Shown: one piece after another, positions 52,999 through 63,995 of the stretch | Layout: every line of letters starts with the position of its first letter | Position numbering within the stretch: the stretch's first letter is position 1 | Assembly: GCF_905171765.1 (NCBI RefSeq) | Contig: NC_053392.1 | Location: 105,016,220 to 105,080,219, forward strand | Direction: 5' to 3' | Origin: Bufo bufo | Taxonomy: Eukaryota; Chordata; Amphibia; Anura; Bufonidae | DNA length: 64,000 bases | The notes under the pieces: model-generated | Seen by the model: the letters and a program-made list of their open reading frames with translations, nothing else | Databases searched by the model: none | What the model was told of the DNA's origin: nothing | Program-made: the position numbers and the translations under genes

Positions 52999-53104
52999 GT
53001 ATTAAGGCAGATTGCCTGGATTTGTGGGAGGGGCTGAGGTCCGCCTCCAGCCTATTTAGGGCACTCCCCTTACCTGGCTCCTGCATCATTGAGGTCTGAG
53101 CTTT
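52999..53104 (+). repeat. Ngaro repeat A1
   Basis: 106 bp beginning GTATTAAGGCAGATTGCCTG and ending GAGGTCTGAGCTTT. Identical by eye to A2 at 58880-58985. Confidence 0.93.
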
Positions 53105-53269
53105 TGAGAGAGGAGGTCGCTTGTGGAGTGTCTGGAGAGTTGCCTGCGAGTCGCTGAATTCCTGGGAGTTTTTCGTTGCCATCGGTTCTGGATTTGGAGC
53201 ATTTCGGTTCTATTTTTCCGGCTTTACTCAGGTTCACTGTGGGTCACGTTTGCCCGTTAAACTGCGAGT

Positions 53270-54330
53270 CATCCATACGGTACAGCCGGGGCCTCACGGT
53301 TGCCCCCTGTACCGGTTCAATTCATTTCACCAAACGCTGCACCAATGTCACTGTTTTCTCATACAAGTCACCAGTATTTCATTTCTGTCACGCCTTGTTC
53401 ATGCACAATTTGTCTACATGGTACCATTATTCCAGTCAGCACCCCTGCGGCAAGCATGCAGTCGTTTCCTGGGCAATCCCCCATTTCTGTTCATTTCATT
53501 TCACCGAATGCTGCACTAATGTCACAGCTTTCTCGCCCAGGTCACCAGCATTTCATTTCTGTCATGTCTCGTTCATGCATAAATTTATCTACACCGTATC
53601 ACCACTCCGGTCAACACCCCTGCGGCATGCAGGCAGTGGTTTCTGAGTCATCCATACGGTACAGCCGGGGCCTCACGGTTGCCCCTGTACCGGTTCATTT
53701 CATTTCATCATACGCTGCACCAATGTCACGGTTTTCTCATACAAGTCACCAGTATTCATTTCTGTCACGCCCTGTTCATGCGCAATTTGTCCACACCGGA
53801 CTACCATTCCGGTCAACACCTCTGCAGCATGCGGCATGGTTTCTGGCCTAATCCCCCATTTCAGTTTCATTTCATTTCATAGACGCTGCGCTAATGTCAC
53901 GGCTTTCTCACAGTCACCAGTATCTCATTTTGTCATGTCTCGTTCAGCAATCTTCCCACAGGCACAACACTGCGGTCAGCACCCCTGGGGTCCAGGCTCG
54001 TTCCCCATTTCTTTTTCAGTCCATATCACCCCACAATCATCCACATTCATGCCCCCCCCCCCCTCCTCATGTTCATGTGCACGGCTGCAGGAGCACAAAT
54101 GCGTATGAGTTATTTCATACGGTACAGCAGGGCCTCACGGTTGCCCCTGTACCGGTTCATCTCACTTCATCAATGCGCACCAATGTCACGGTTTTCATGC
54201 AAGTCACCAGCATTCATTTCTGTCACACCTGTTTCATGCATATTCATTCACAAACCGCACCACAATTCCGGTCAACAGCTCTGGCAGCATGCGACCAATG
54301 GTTCGTGGATTAAATCCCCCCCCCCTTTTT
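53270..54330 (+). repeat. Ngaro leader tandem repeats with conserved hairpin
   Basis: Three units of about 380-460 bp. Each carries a hairpin of GGTACA...TGTACC outer stem and GGGGC/GCCCC inner stem around CTCACGGTT (53279-53313, 53658-53691, 54121-54153; the third has a G-to-A change at the stem base). GTCACCAG(T/C)ATT and CATTTCTGTCA words recur between. Repetitive HFISPNAAPMS-type ORFs differ in frame among units and are not supported as protein. Confidence 0.75.
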
Positions 54331-54639
54331 TTTTTCCATGGTTCTTTTCACACACACTGCATCCATGTCACGGCTGCTCGCAGCAATCACCGGCAGCTCA
54401 TTGCTCATGCCTATTCTGGCGTCTCCCCACAGGACCGTCACTCCGGTCAGCCCCCTGATGGTTCCAGCCCCATTCCCCATTTCTGGGTTTCACCCCTCAA
54501 ACATCCAACATTCATGCCCTCCCCCCTCCCCTCCCCTCCCCTCCCTCCCCTCCCCCCCCCCTCCCCCTCCCCTCCTCGTTTTCCAGGTACATAGCACAGG
54601 GGCCAGCTGCGGTACACCCGGCACCCCCCCCCATTCATT

Positions 54640-55270
54640 TCAAACTTCACTGGGCTTGCCGCGGCGCGGACATCCCCTCCCCACCGCCTCCTGCATGTTT
54701 GGCACTCCTCCTGCCGCGCGGCCGATGGCGCCCGGCCGCGTCCTGGGGCCTGGTCTGCGCATGCGCGGCCGGGGTTCTGCGCATGCGCGGCGATTTCATC
54801 GGCGCATGCGCGGTGTCCCGGCGGCCGTGGGGGGACTCCGGACGAATGGGTTCAAAAATAAATGGCTTTCATTTTTCCTATGCTCCAAAATGTCACTCCT
54901 TACAAACAGTCACATAATCCTCCAAGCATGTTCCACATGATTCATTTTCACTTCACCAACAACGTTCATGGCCCGCCCCCCCCCCCCGGTCATTTAGGTG
55001 CGCTGTCACGGGGGCAGCGGCGGTGCAACCTGCACCCCCCCCCCCCCCATTCATTTCACATTTCACCTCCACTGGGCTTACCGCTGCCCTGACATCCCCT
55101 CCCCACCACCTCCTGCCTGGTTACCGCTCCTCCTGCCGCGTGGCCGATGGCGCCCGGCCGCGTCCTGGTGCCTGGTCTGCGCATGCGCGGCAGGGGTTCT
55201 GCGCATGCGCGGCGATTCCGTCGGCGCGTGCGCGGTGTCCCGGCGGCCGTGCGCGCCGCTTCTGTTGCGG
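54640..55270 (+). promoter_or_regulatory. Duplicated GC-rich block with NRF1-type sites
   Basis: Two ~200-bp units (about 54640-54840 and 55040-55250) share CCGATGGCGCCCGGCCGCGT and CATCCCCTCCCCACC. Each carries two perfect TGCGCATGCGCG strings (54756, 54778; 55178, 55200) matching the NRF1 consensus YGCGCAYGCGCR, plus a near match. Unmethylated, this would be a strong promoter-like CpG block; its function in Ngaro is inferred. Confidence 0.55.
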
Positions 55271-55319
55271 GGGGGCGCCGTCGGACGGCAGGGGAGCCTT
55301 CCAGCACGCCCCTTACAGT

Positions 55320-56480
55320 CATATAACACCCCAGCAGCCCACACAAAGAAAAGAAAAATAAATAAAAAAAAAAAAAAAAAAAAACGCCATCAAACACCTT
55401 TTGGAATAAACATGAAGATTATAAGCCAGGCCCTCTTGTCCAAAATCAATGCATGATCTTATAAATGCTCTTCTGGCTGAAAGGGCATAACTTCCCATAC
55501 ACACACTCAGCTGCAAAGAGACTGTCTCAAAAGGGTTCTTCACCTTTTGCTAACAATGATCTACCCTTTGGATAGGTCATCAGCTTTAAAAAAAAAAAAA
55601 AAAAAAATTAATAATGGAAGCACTGGGGGGAGGAGTCATCGTCTGGTCATCCGGAAAAATAAATAAATAAATAAATAAAATAAAAATTAAAATAAATATA
55701 TATTATAATTGTTTTATCATAATCAATAAATAGGTGGAAATTGCAGGGACACGGTCCAAATATTCCATTAAATTGCCGGCACGCGCTTTCCGCCTGGGCA
55801 TGGCCACACGGCATGCACTGGTCTCTTTTCACACCAGGCGCAAGCTGTCGTTTCATGAACAACCGCCATGATCCTCCCGGTCGTGTATATGTACCATATG
55901 CATTTGCACATTTCATCACACTATTTTATGTCTACCCTCCCCCTTTCTTTTTTCAGGCGGTCAACCTATATTGTATTTTGCACTACCATGTATCCGGAGA
56001 ATTTTTCTTACCACCAGGTACGTTCACCTGCTCATTAACAAAAGTCTTCCTTACATTTCGAATAATCCCGTTAGGGTCAGCGTGCTGGCTTTAGGGGCAC
56101 CATCATCCTACTAGGTTACCCCCTTCTTGGCTTCGCCAGCAGTTAGTGGTCCCGCGAGGCCGACACCCCGCCTCAAACGTACAGAGGCACCCGCCCAACG
56201 CGCCACCTCGTTAGTAAGCCGCCTCGCGTGTTGCATAGAGAGGGCCTCACCTGTCACTCCCTTCCCCTAGTCCTGTCTTACAGTCACCGAGAGGCCAACG
56301 CTCCTGCCACTACCACAAGTGGCCTCATTAACCCCTCGCGCCAAATCATAGGTAGAGCCTCTCAAGCCGCTTGGCAATTAGCAGGGCCTCATCTGTCACC
56401 ATGCAAGTATAATTTTTTCGCCGTCCGGCCTAGCTAGCCAGCACGATCCTGTGTTTCCCCAAGCTAATCAACTGTTTTGT
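55320..56480 (+). other. Ngaro leader, noncoding
   Basis: A-rich runs at 55360-55384 and 55588-55607 and an (AAAT/ATAA)n stretch near 55660-55720 suggest old polyadenylated insertions. The rest is leader sequence with GCCTC-rich words. No protein domain is seen. Confidence 0.45.
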
Positions 56481-56486
56481 TTTACT

Positions 56487-56627
56487 ATGTCTCTGGAAGG
56501 GAAAGAGAACTTCTCCCTACCTGGCACCCCTGCTAGATCCGTCACTGCTACCCAGGGAGACGGTCTAGCCAGTCCAGCACCCATCAGATCCTGGGCAATC
56601 CCGCGCATAACGACGGAGTCAAGGTGA
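56487..56627 (+). pseudogene. Ngaro gag start (truncated)
   Basis: ATG at 56487 begins MSLEGKENFSLPGTPARS and stops after 46 codons. Short direct repeats (CTAGCCAGTCCAGCAC at 56565 and 56718) bracket the stop region, consistent with a local deletion or duplication. Assigned to Gag by position only. Confidence 0.45.
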
Positions 56628-56765
56628 CGGCATGTTCCCTTCCCCGCCACGGCGAGGGAAGCAGAGCTTTTCCGGCTGCTGCGCACGCCAATCGATAACA
56701 GGGAGGCAGGGGAGGACCTAGCCAGTCCAGCACAGGGGATATACATACCATGCTGTCCTCCCTAA

Positions 56766-57490
56766 ATGTCATCCATGTCTAAAGTCAACGCCAGGTTGGA
56801 GAGGCTGGAATCGGTCACTGCGACCCTCTCCTTGGCGGGGCCACCACCGGCAGCGTCACCGGCCGGATTGCCAGTGATCACGTCGACCGTTAGCCTGGAG
56901 GACCAAGAAGTCAGCCCGACGCACATAATACCGGAGGAGGAACCGGGGGTACCCATCGCCACCAAGAAGACAGAAGGGCCAGACACGGTCATCACCTTTT
57001 CTGGGTACCCAGTTGGATTCAGCCAGTTTGCCATCCGGGAAGATCCAGGACATTCTCGCCCACATAGGCAACTACCTTTAACTCAGCACCGGCAACCGCA
57101 AAGAACTGCAGTCCCTGCTGGGCTCCCTGATCTTTGCCATGCGCATCCACCTCAGTGTCGCTCATTTATATCACGGCTCCTGCACCTCTCCCCCTTTTCC
57201 TACACGACTCGCACAGGTTGTCCCTGGATGCCCACGCTGCAGGCAGGTCTGGGCATGTGGGGGAGATTTCTGTCCACCTGGAATGGCGGGAGCTTGTTTC
57301 TCCCTCAGCCGTCGGACTCTTCCCCCTCTATCTGGTCAGATGCGGCATCTACCACAGGCTTCGCGGCCATTTTTGGGAACGATTGGCTGTGGGGCAGCTG
57401 GCCTCCTGCGGTCCGGGGTTGGAAGGATTCTCCACTGCCTCAGCGCTTTTCAAGATCTACCCCATCGTGGCGGCGGCCGTAGCGTGGGGT
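56766..57490 (+). pseudogene. Ngaro pol: coiled-coil start, RT-thumb remnant and RNase H
   Basis: The frame opens MSSMSKVNARLERLESVTAT, a Gag-like coiled coil. Near 57090-57140 (another frame) KELQSLLGSLIFAMRI is the RT connection. Near 57330-57410 IWSDAASTTGFAAIFG plus NDWLWGSWP is the first RNase H strand with catalytic Asp. RT fingers, palm and the YxDD motif are absent, so an internal deletion joined gag to the RT end. Several frameshifts. Confidence 0.75.
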
Positions 57491-57515
57491 CATTCATGGG
57501 CAACATGTCGGTCCG

Positions 57516-58028
57516 GTGCTATTCAGACAACCATACGACCTGCCAGTTCATCAACAGGATTGTTCCAAATCTCTCACAATCTTGAGGTTTCTGCGGAGAC
57601 TTCCTTGGTTGGCCGCTTGCAATATTTTCTTCTTGCATTGTTTCTATGTCCCGGGGGTGGGCAATACGGCAGCTGACAGTCTGTCTCGCGTCAAATTTCA
57701 GGCATTTCATCAAGCTCTCCCATCAGCGTTACCCACGGCCTCCATCACTCCATCATTTCAAACAGCTCATTCTGGATTAGAAGGCATCATGCGGCATAGC
57801 CAGTCTTTGTCCCGCTTAGCACTATCAGACGATACACATAGAACATACGACAGAGCGTTCACACTATTCAACAGGTCCTGTTGGAACACAACATCGCGCA
57901 CCCTTTTTGTCATGACGTCTCTTCCGGGGTTGGCTTCTTTTTGCCACCTCAAACTCATGTCATACAACACCATCAAACCATATCTCACTGGCATTTCAAC
58001 ATCATATGCTAATCATACACCCCAATAA
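57516..58028 (+). pseudogene. Ngaro late RNase H and recombinase N-terminus
   Basis: Contains YVPGVGNTAADSLSRVKFQA, the RNase H end of DIRS-group elements. ALSDDTHRTYDRAFTLFNRS, the N-terminal SAM-like domain of the tyrosine recombinase, follows. Ends at a stop, after which the recombinase continues in other frames. Confidence 0.8.
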
Positions 58029-58716
58029 CATCAGCTTCATGTCCTCGCACCAGATCAAATCCATACTCAGAGGTATTCAGGAAACGGAACCCGCACGTCC
58101 AGCCCAGAGGCTACCCATAATCAATCATATCTTCAAAGCATTATCCGACTTACTGGACGCCACGCCTCTGGAAACAGATACCAACTCCATCATCAATACG
58201 GCATTTACTTGACCTTCTACGGATTCCTGAGTTCCGGGAAATTCACTACAGCCTCCTCGACCCGAACCTCACCTTGTCTTCTTGTCTCCCACTTGTCAAA
58301 ACACATGGTTCACTACATCCTGTCCTTACCTCACTCCAAGAATAGTCAGCACTTACCCGTCAACATTTCATATTACCCCACGCACAACAGATGGTGTCCA
58401 GTCAGGGTCCTGGATGCTCACAATCAGCGTCACAAGTTCTACCCTCTCAACCGCTACTTCAACTACATGGTTCGGTACTCACCACCACCACCTTCATGAC
58501 CCATGTCGGGTCATCCCTCACACAACTAGGCCTCAACGCAGCCAACTACTCAGGGCACTCCTTTCGCATTGGAGCCACGTCCACGGCCTCCAGTGCCAAC
58601 ATCCTCACTCATGGCATCAGGGGATTGGGGCGCTGGGAGTCATCCGCTTACGCGCAATACATTCCCCAATCCAACACAAGAGTTTAAGAGTGGCTTTCCA
58701 AAACATGTCGGGTTAA
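58029..58716 (+). pseudogene. Ngaro tyrosine recombinase, catalytic part
   Basis: Box I reads TFYGFLSSGKFT near 58208-58245, with Ser where the catalytic Arg of the FLRxGE motif is expected. Box II reads GHSFRIGATSTASSANILTH (His codon 58556-58558), then GIRGLGRWESSAYAQYI with the nucleophilic Tyr. Thus three of four RHRY residues remain and frames are shifted at least twice. Confidence 0.85.
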
Positions 58717-58764
58717 GCTATTGATACATCAATTGGCTACAATAAACTGGTTATTTCCATTTTT

Positions 58765-58885
58765 GCCCTCTTCTTTCTCAGGCCTACCTCATCCTCGGTT
58801 TCGGCACACCACAACCGACTACACTCATTCCCTGCTTTCCCAGGGCTCTTCACTGTACTACCGTAAGCCCCTTACACAAGTATTA
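58765..58885 (+). repeat. Ngaro repeat B1
   Basis: 121 bp starting GCCCTCTTCTTTCTCAGGCC and ending ACACAAGTATTA. Matches B2 at 59046-59166 except for one base in the last six. It overlaps the first bases of A2. Confidence 0.93.
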
Positions 58886-58985
58886 AGGCAGATTGCCTGG
58901 ATTTGTGGGAGGGGCTGAGGTCCGCCTCCAGCCTATTTAGGGCACTCCCCTTACCTGGCTCCTGCATCATTGAGGTCTGAGCTTT
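58880..58985 (+). repeat. Ngaro repeat A2
   Basis: Second copy of the 106-bp A repeat, directly following B1. Confidence 0.93.
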
Positions 58986-59045
58986 GACCCTCCCACCACT
59001 CCACTCATTTACAACTCATTTCTTCCATATCTTTTCCTTGGGTAG

Positions 59046-59166
59046 GCCCTCTTCTTTCTCAGGCCTACCTCATCCTCGGTTTCGGCACACCACAACCGAC
59101 TACACTCATTCCCTGCTTTCCCAGGGCTCTTCACTGTACTACCGTAAGCCCCTTACACAAATATTA
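59046..59166 (+). repeat. Ngaro repeat B2
   Basis: Terminal copy of the 121-bp B repeat, separated from A2 by 60 bp. It ends at the element boundary before TAAATAAG. Confidence 0.92.
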
Positions 59167-59344
59167 TAAATAAGAAATAAAAGTGGAGTCAGAACTTTGG
59201 CTTACTGAGTCCACAGCCCTGGTTTGTTTTGTATGAATAACTGATATACGTTTTATTTTGTATCCACTTTTATTTGTATTTTGTCTCCATTGTACTGTAT
59301 CTCTGATGCCATATAACATTATATTCTTCAGCTATCTAACCTAA

Positions 59345-59835
59345 GTCTTAGGGCCGGCTCCAGGTTCATGTGGGCCCTTGGGTGATAAATCTCAGTGGGC
59401 CCCGCTGTGGCATTTTTTTACATTTACATGTACCCCTATGGCTCTCACACTGTATAATGACCCCCAGTGGCCCCCACACTGTATAATGACCCCCAGTGGC
59501 CCCCATACAGTATAATGACCACTAGTGGCGCTTCACACAGTATAATGACCACCCAATGCCCCCACACACAGTATAATAACCCCCAGTGGCCCCCACATAG
59601 TATAATGACCCCCAGTGCCCCCCACACAGTATAATGACCCCCCACAGTGGCCCTCATTCAGAATAATAACCCTCAGTTGCCACACCATTCAGAATAATGA
59701 CCCCCGAGTGGCCCCCACACTGGGGGTTATATTGTATGGAGGGGGCACTGGAGTCATTATACTGTGTAAGAGGCCTTTGCTAGCTAGAACTGACTGGGCC
59801 CCACAGCAAATTTTTGTACGAAACACCCCCTTCCC
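59345..59835 (+). mobile_element. hAT-type MITE remnant with 32-bp tandem
   Basis: Starts with AGGGCCGGCTCCAGG, resembling the inner MITE end at 12955. It contains about ten units of CACACTGTATAATGACCCCC plus AGTGGCCC, and finishes near TGACTGGGCCCCACAGCAAA. No clear terminal duplication. Confidence 0.65.
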
Positions 59836-60290
59836 AGTGGGTTCACATCACAGTATAATATATTAGAATCTATATACTAGAAAGATATTAGCCCTACCCT
59901 GGAATAATAATACAATTAGGGGGTCATTTATTAAACAGAAATACGCCTATATTAGGCGTATTTCTGACAAGTATTGTGGCACAAAGATCCTTTGTGCCGC
60001 AACCTGCAACTTTTCCCCACTCATGCAATATTTAAAAAAGGTGGCATGGGCAGGGAAGTGGATACAGTTATTGGATAAAACCTCCATACAGTGACTGGAT
60101 ACTTCCATACAGTGATCAGATAAAACCGCCATACAGTAACTGGATACCACTGCTATGCAGTGACTGGATAAAAGGGCACAGTACATAGAATGACGAGGGG
60201 CACTGTACAGGGTATGGTAAGAGGGCACAATGCATGGTATAAGGGGGCACAGTACGGGGTGGGGGGCTCAGTGACGTGACCCTGTGACAT
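59836..60290. repeat. Degenerate short tandem region
   Basis: CATACAGTGA(C/T)TGGATA units repeat near 60055-60175, and GGGCACAGTAC-type units at 60170-60255. AATACGCCTATATTAGGCGTATT at 59940-59966 is a perfect short palindrome. Confidence 0.6.
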
Positions 60291-60299
60291 TAGAAGGTC

Positions 60300-60446
60300 C
60301 TTATGGTGCATGCACCCGGAGGAAACCCAAAGAAACACAGGGAGAACATAAAAACTCCATGAAGATGTTGTCCATGGTCAGATTTGAACGTAGGACCCCA
60401 GCGCCGCAAGGCACCGGTGCTAACTATTGAGCCACCGTGCTACCTC
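60300..60446 (-). mobile_element. tRNA-derived SINE (5' part)
   Basis: On the minus strand it starts GGTAGCACGGTGGCTCAATA. Its A box is at 60434-60418 (TGGCTCAATAGTTAGCA) and its B box at 60389-60381 (GTTCAAATC), followed by a conserved TCTCCCTGTGTTTCTTTGGG body and a GGGTGCATGCACC end. Layout and body match a widespread vertebrate SINE. Box changes suggest it is no longer transcribed. Confidence 0.8.
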
Positions 60447-61445
60447 TCTTTACTGTATATTCTTTAACCTTTCTCCCTTGTCAAAAAATAGAATTATAAA
60501 GCCATGTGGTCATGATTTTGTGTAATATACCCCATATGGCCAAATGTCCTGCATATCCATTAGCAAATCACTTGCAGAGATGTTTATATGGGTGCGGCTG
60601 TTTATGGGAGCCTGTATTCTCTAAATGGAGATGGCAAAACTGCTGTTATAATCTCCATTGAAGATAATGTTTTACAACCCCATCAAAAGTCATTGATCAC
60701 CTAGAACGTTCTTACTTACAATGTTGTACTCATAAGGGGAGCAACAAATACAAAATCAGAAGCATAGGGTTCCCCCATGGGAAGGAGACAATTATGTTTA
60801 GATACATTAAAAACAGCTGCTCAGTCATAAACGCACGTAAAATGATTTGATGATGTGCAGAAAAGGTTTGGAATTGCTCCAGAGACCACTGAACATGACC
60901 AGTAGAGCTTGTGTAGTTCTGCATGTGTCACTGGACATTAGGGTCTGCTAGCATCACAAATGACAGTAGAGGTCCTATCTATTCTTCCTTTACCATAACA
61001 GCTGTACAGGCCATCTCCCAGCTTCAGATTGATGATACTGTGTTATACAGAGTGCCGGCTGCCATTTTACATTCAATGTTTGTGAGCGAACATATTAGAG
61101 ATGTCACTGCTTTCTAGTGAACGTGTAAAACTGAACTGCAAAAGTAGTGGTTCTACCTAGTTAACACTTAAGGAAGTCCACCGATACCACCTAAAATAAT
61201 AGTAAGTGGCTTCAAATCTAAAACAATGATACAAATTTCCAGTGGATCGATATTAGGCACGGGGTTTGCCGCTGTACAAAGTAGGTGCATCTTGAAGGGA
61301 ATGTGTTGTCCGAAAATGACCTATTGTTTATTCACACTTGTATGTTCAATACATTTAAGAATTTTTGGTATTTTTTTTTTTACATTTTCATGTCACTTTC
61401 TATATATTTAAAAAAAAAAATAGAATCCTGCAGTTTGGCCACTAG
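60447..61445. other. No recognisable feature
   Basis: AT-rich sequence with no supported gene, RNA or repeat. Confidence 0.5.
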
Positions 61446-61810
61446 GCATAAAATACACTGACGAGCAAAATGGTAACAATGTTTTCAACTTTTGACTTTC
61501 AGGCTCCATCTCTCACCATCCACTACAGCTTTGAATGTGAGACTACCATCATTTTATAGACAATCCTCTTGGCTATCTCATACATAAATTGGACTTGCAG
61601 CTATTTAGCATAGGATTAGTTAAGCAGATTCTTGTCATGTAACTGCAGTGTTACTGTTTTGCTCCTAAAATTTTAAATTTAAATTTTTATTATTTTGTAA
61701 ATCCACCTTTGGCTTTCAACACTGCCTGAATCCTTCTGGGCACGCTCTTGATCAGATTCAAGCATGTCTCCACTGAAATCCGTTCCCAGGTTTCTTTGTG
61801 TTAAAGTATG
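61446..61810 (-). pseudogene. Tc1 transposon end with transposase C-terminus relic
   Basis: Minus strand of 61690-61800 translates to KETWERISVETCLNLIKSVP, RRIQAVLKAKGG and FTK, the conserved C-terminus of Tc1 transposases. The sequence from 61451 (ACACTGACGAGCAAAATGGT) outward would be the 3' untranslated part and terminus. All upstream coding sequence is missing. Confidence 0.82.
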
Positions 61811-63689
61811 TTTAACACAAAAGCGTGAATTAAACAATAGGTAATTTTCTGATGACACATTCCCTTTAAGGCCTACGGTAGTTCAGACAGATATACTGTA
61901 ACCATGGGAGCCATCATGCCATAAGTTTGATTCATTAGAAACAAGAGAGGACTCTGTGTTACATCCAGAATATAGACTGTTAACCTAGGATACGTTATAC
62001 TAATAAAAGTGCGTCTGAGGAGCACAGTGTTGTCAGAATAGTGACGTCACAGCAGTATGTGATATTTTAATTTCCAGTACCCAGACTGGAGTCCATTGCT
62101 GGGTCATGTTCTCTGTGTTTGGTAAGAGAAGGTACTTTGCAATAATTTCTGTCTTTGGAATGTCTTCGAATGTAACAGAAATTGACCCAATTTTTTCATT
62201 CATTCAATCATTCATTTATTAAATAATTTAGCTTTCTGTGTACTAAAACTCAGTGTAACCCATGCAGCTGAAACTTGAGTCACCAGCCGTTTTTAGAAAA
62301 CTTTGGTCATCATTCATTGTAAGTATATAAAACATGTGAATGAAATCACCACACAGTTTGTAATAAATGTCAGATGTGCTTATACACTCGTACACTCAAA
62401 CCAGTGCAGAATTAGGTGAATTACACAAAATGGCTGGCAGCCTGTTGCCAAACACAACACTTTGTAGCGACTGCACATCTGTGTGATGTCTACAGATCAT
62501 GGAAGCCCTCCAAGCCCACCTTGGAACATGAAATATATCTACATCCACTCATATGATTAAAATAAAACAAAAACTTCATTTGAAAGAGAGAGACATTTTT
62601 TGACTTTGTTCGTATATACTGTATTCACCAAGATCAACCCCTTGGCCCTCTTTCTCCAAAACCCCATAGCAGCCTCATGGTAAATATGCCCTTGATCCCA
62701 TGTAGATCATTTACATGTAATGAATGCTTTGCCGTAGCAAAGGCATGTGTAAAATTTACAAAACTGGAGTATTTTTATTGTGACCTTTTTTTCTTTTATA
62801 TCAATGGTAGCCATGATGTAGGTCACAATGAAGACAGTACATACATATTTTCGACTTACAGGATGTCCTCCTGCAAAAGGTGAAAACTTCATCCTCACAG
62901 ATTTGTGTGAGGTGAGCCGGGCCTTACCCTTTTGTAGTGAGAAGATCATTGGTAAATGATGTAAAAAGGTTACCAATGCTATTAGCGTAAAGTGGTTGGA
63001 CTTTTTTTTTTTTTTTACAAAGGATTACTGCCATGTTCACCTTTATAAAACCTAGGTGAAAAGAATTTTACATCATTATTGGATAATCATACTTCAACTA
63101 TAATATAAATGTGAAAACTTGAGGTTGTCTCAAAAGGCTCATTAAAGGGGTTGTCCAAAGGGTTACCCAACGTCGGACTGAAGTTCCATAGGCCCACCAG
63201 TGGAGACAATTCTAAAGACTTGTTTATACTTGACATGTGCACACCTATTTTTAAGTACATTTTGATATCACTGCACATGCAGAACTTATCATCTATAATG
63301 AGAATGAAAAACGCCTTCTGCTAGACCTTAGGTGCTCGGTCTTATTAGGGTTTGGGCCCACTGGAAGAATCTCTGGTAGTCTGCTGGGCCATTTCAACCC
63401 TTCTTAATAACCACCCGATCACAGGAAGTCCTCCACTAGGAACCCTCCGATCTTCAGATTAGTGCGAGATTCAGTGGGACTTTCGACTGTAAAAAAAAAA
63501 ATTTGGTGTGCATTCTCCTATGCAAAAATATGGTTAGAACAAGAAAGGGAGAACACACAAGGGAAGGACCGAAGGGCTCGAAAGAGAAAGGCAGTCTTGT
63601 ACGCCACTCACCTCAGCAAGTTGTACCAAGGGAGCAACAGCCTACTGAGACTTGTAGCGAGGTGCTGCTCATGATCCCTACCAAATTCA
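61811..63689. other. No recognisable gene
   Basis: AT-rich, with no supported exon. AAAGGGGTTGTCCAAAGGGTT at 63145 resembles a common short MITE terminus. Nothing else is recognised. Confidence 0.45.
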
Positions 63690-63995
63690 AAGCTGGGCAG
63701 CTGCAGAAGTTCTGAATGGGAGAATGGGAAATTCAGATTTGCAGCGGTACCTCAAAGGTACATTCAGAATGCGGTGTAAATTCAGAGTATAGTTGTATTA
63801 GTTACAGTACATTTTGGGTCAATGCCTCCTTGTTAAATGCCTGATGAAGGGTTCGTCCTGGCCCCAAAACATGTTGCAATTTAACTAATAAAAGTATACT
63901 CTGCATTTATACTGCATCCTGAATGTTCCTTTGAGGTAGTGTCACAAATCTGAAATCCCCGTTCTCCCGTTCAGAACTTCTGCAACTATTAAAAA
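63690..63995 (+). repeat. Inverted repeat flanking a hammerhead-like motif
   Basis: TGCAGAAGTTCTGAATGGGA and ACCTCAAAGGTACATTCAGA on the left match the complements of TCCCGTTCAGAACTTCTGCA and TCCTTTGAGGTAG-type sequence on the right, giving arms of about 85 bp with mismatches. The centre holds the motif at 63832-63885. Confidence 0.75.
63832..63885 (+). ncRNA. Hammerhead-like motif with core change
   Basis: Stem I GTTAAATGC pairs with GCAATTTAAC (one bulged base). Core CTGATGA is intact, stem II is GGG/CCC after a lone A, stem III is minimal around CATG, and the cleavage position is UU. The second core box reads CAAA instead of GAAA, changing the base equivalent to G12, which is essential for catalysis, so it is predicted dead. 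Confidence 0.55.

Larger units (their letters stand above)
52999..59166 (+). mobile_element. Ngaro-type tyrosine-recombinase retroelement with internal deletion
   Basis: This element has the Ngaro split-direct-repeat layout: A1 at 52999-53104, coding interior, then B1 58765-58885, A2 58880-58985 and B2 59046-59166 at the 3' end. The interior has a long repetitive leader, a short Gag start, remnants of RT thumb, RNase H and a recombinase. RT fingers and palm are missing, so the copy cannot move by itself. No target duplication is expected for recombinase-mediated insertion and none is seen. Confidence 0.9.

Noticed and set aside
53300..54940. Overlapping 150-200-codon ORFs in the Ngaro leader
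   Set aside because: Frames are inconsistent between tandem units, with Pro/Ser/His-rich composition and no domain; best explained as leader repeats.
55360..55384. Processed pseudogene or LINE tail at the A-run
   Set aside because: Only the A-run is seen; no gene or LINE 3' sequence is recognisable upstream.
60376..60446. tRNA gene on the minus strand
   Set aside because: A and B boxes are present, but the continuation into the conserved SINE body shows it is a SINE head, and the boxes are degenerate with no cloverleaf.
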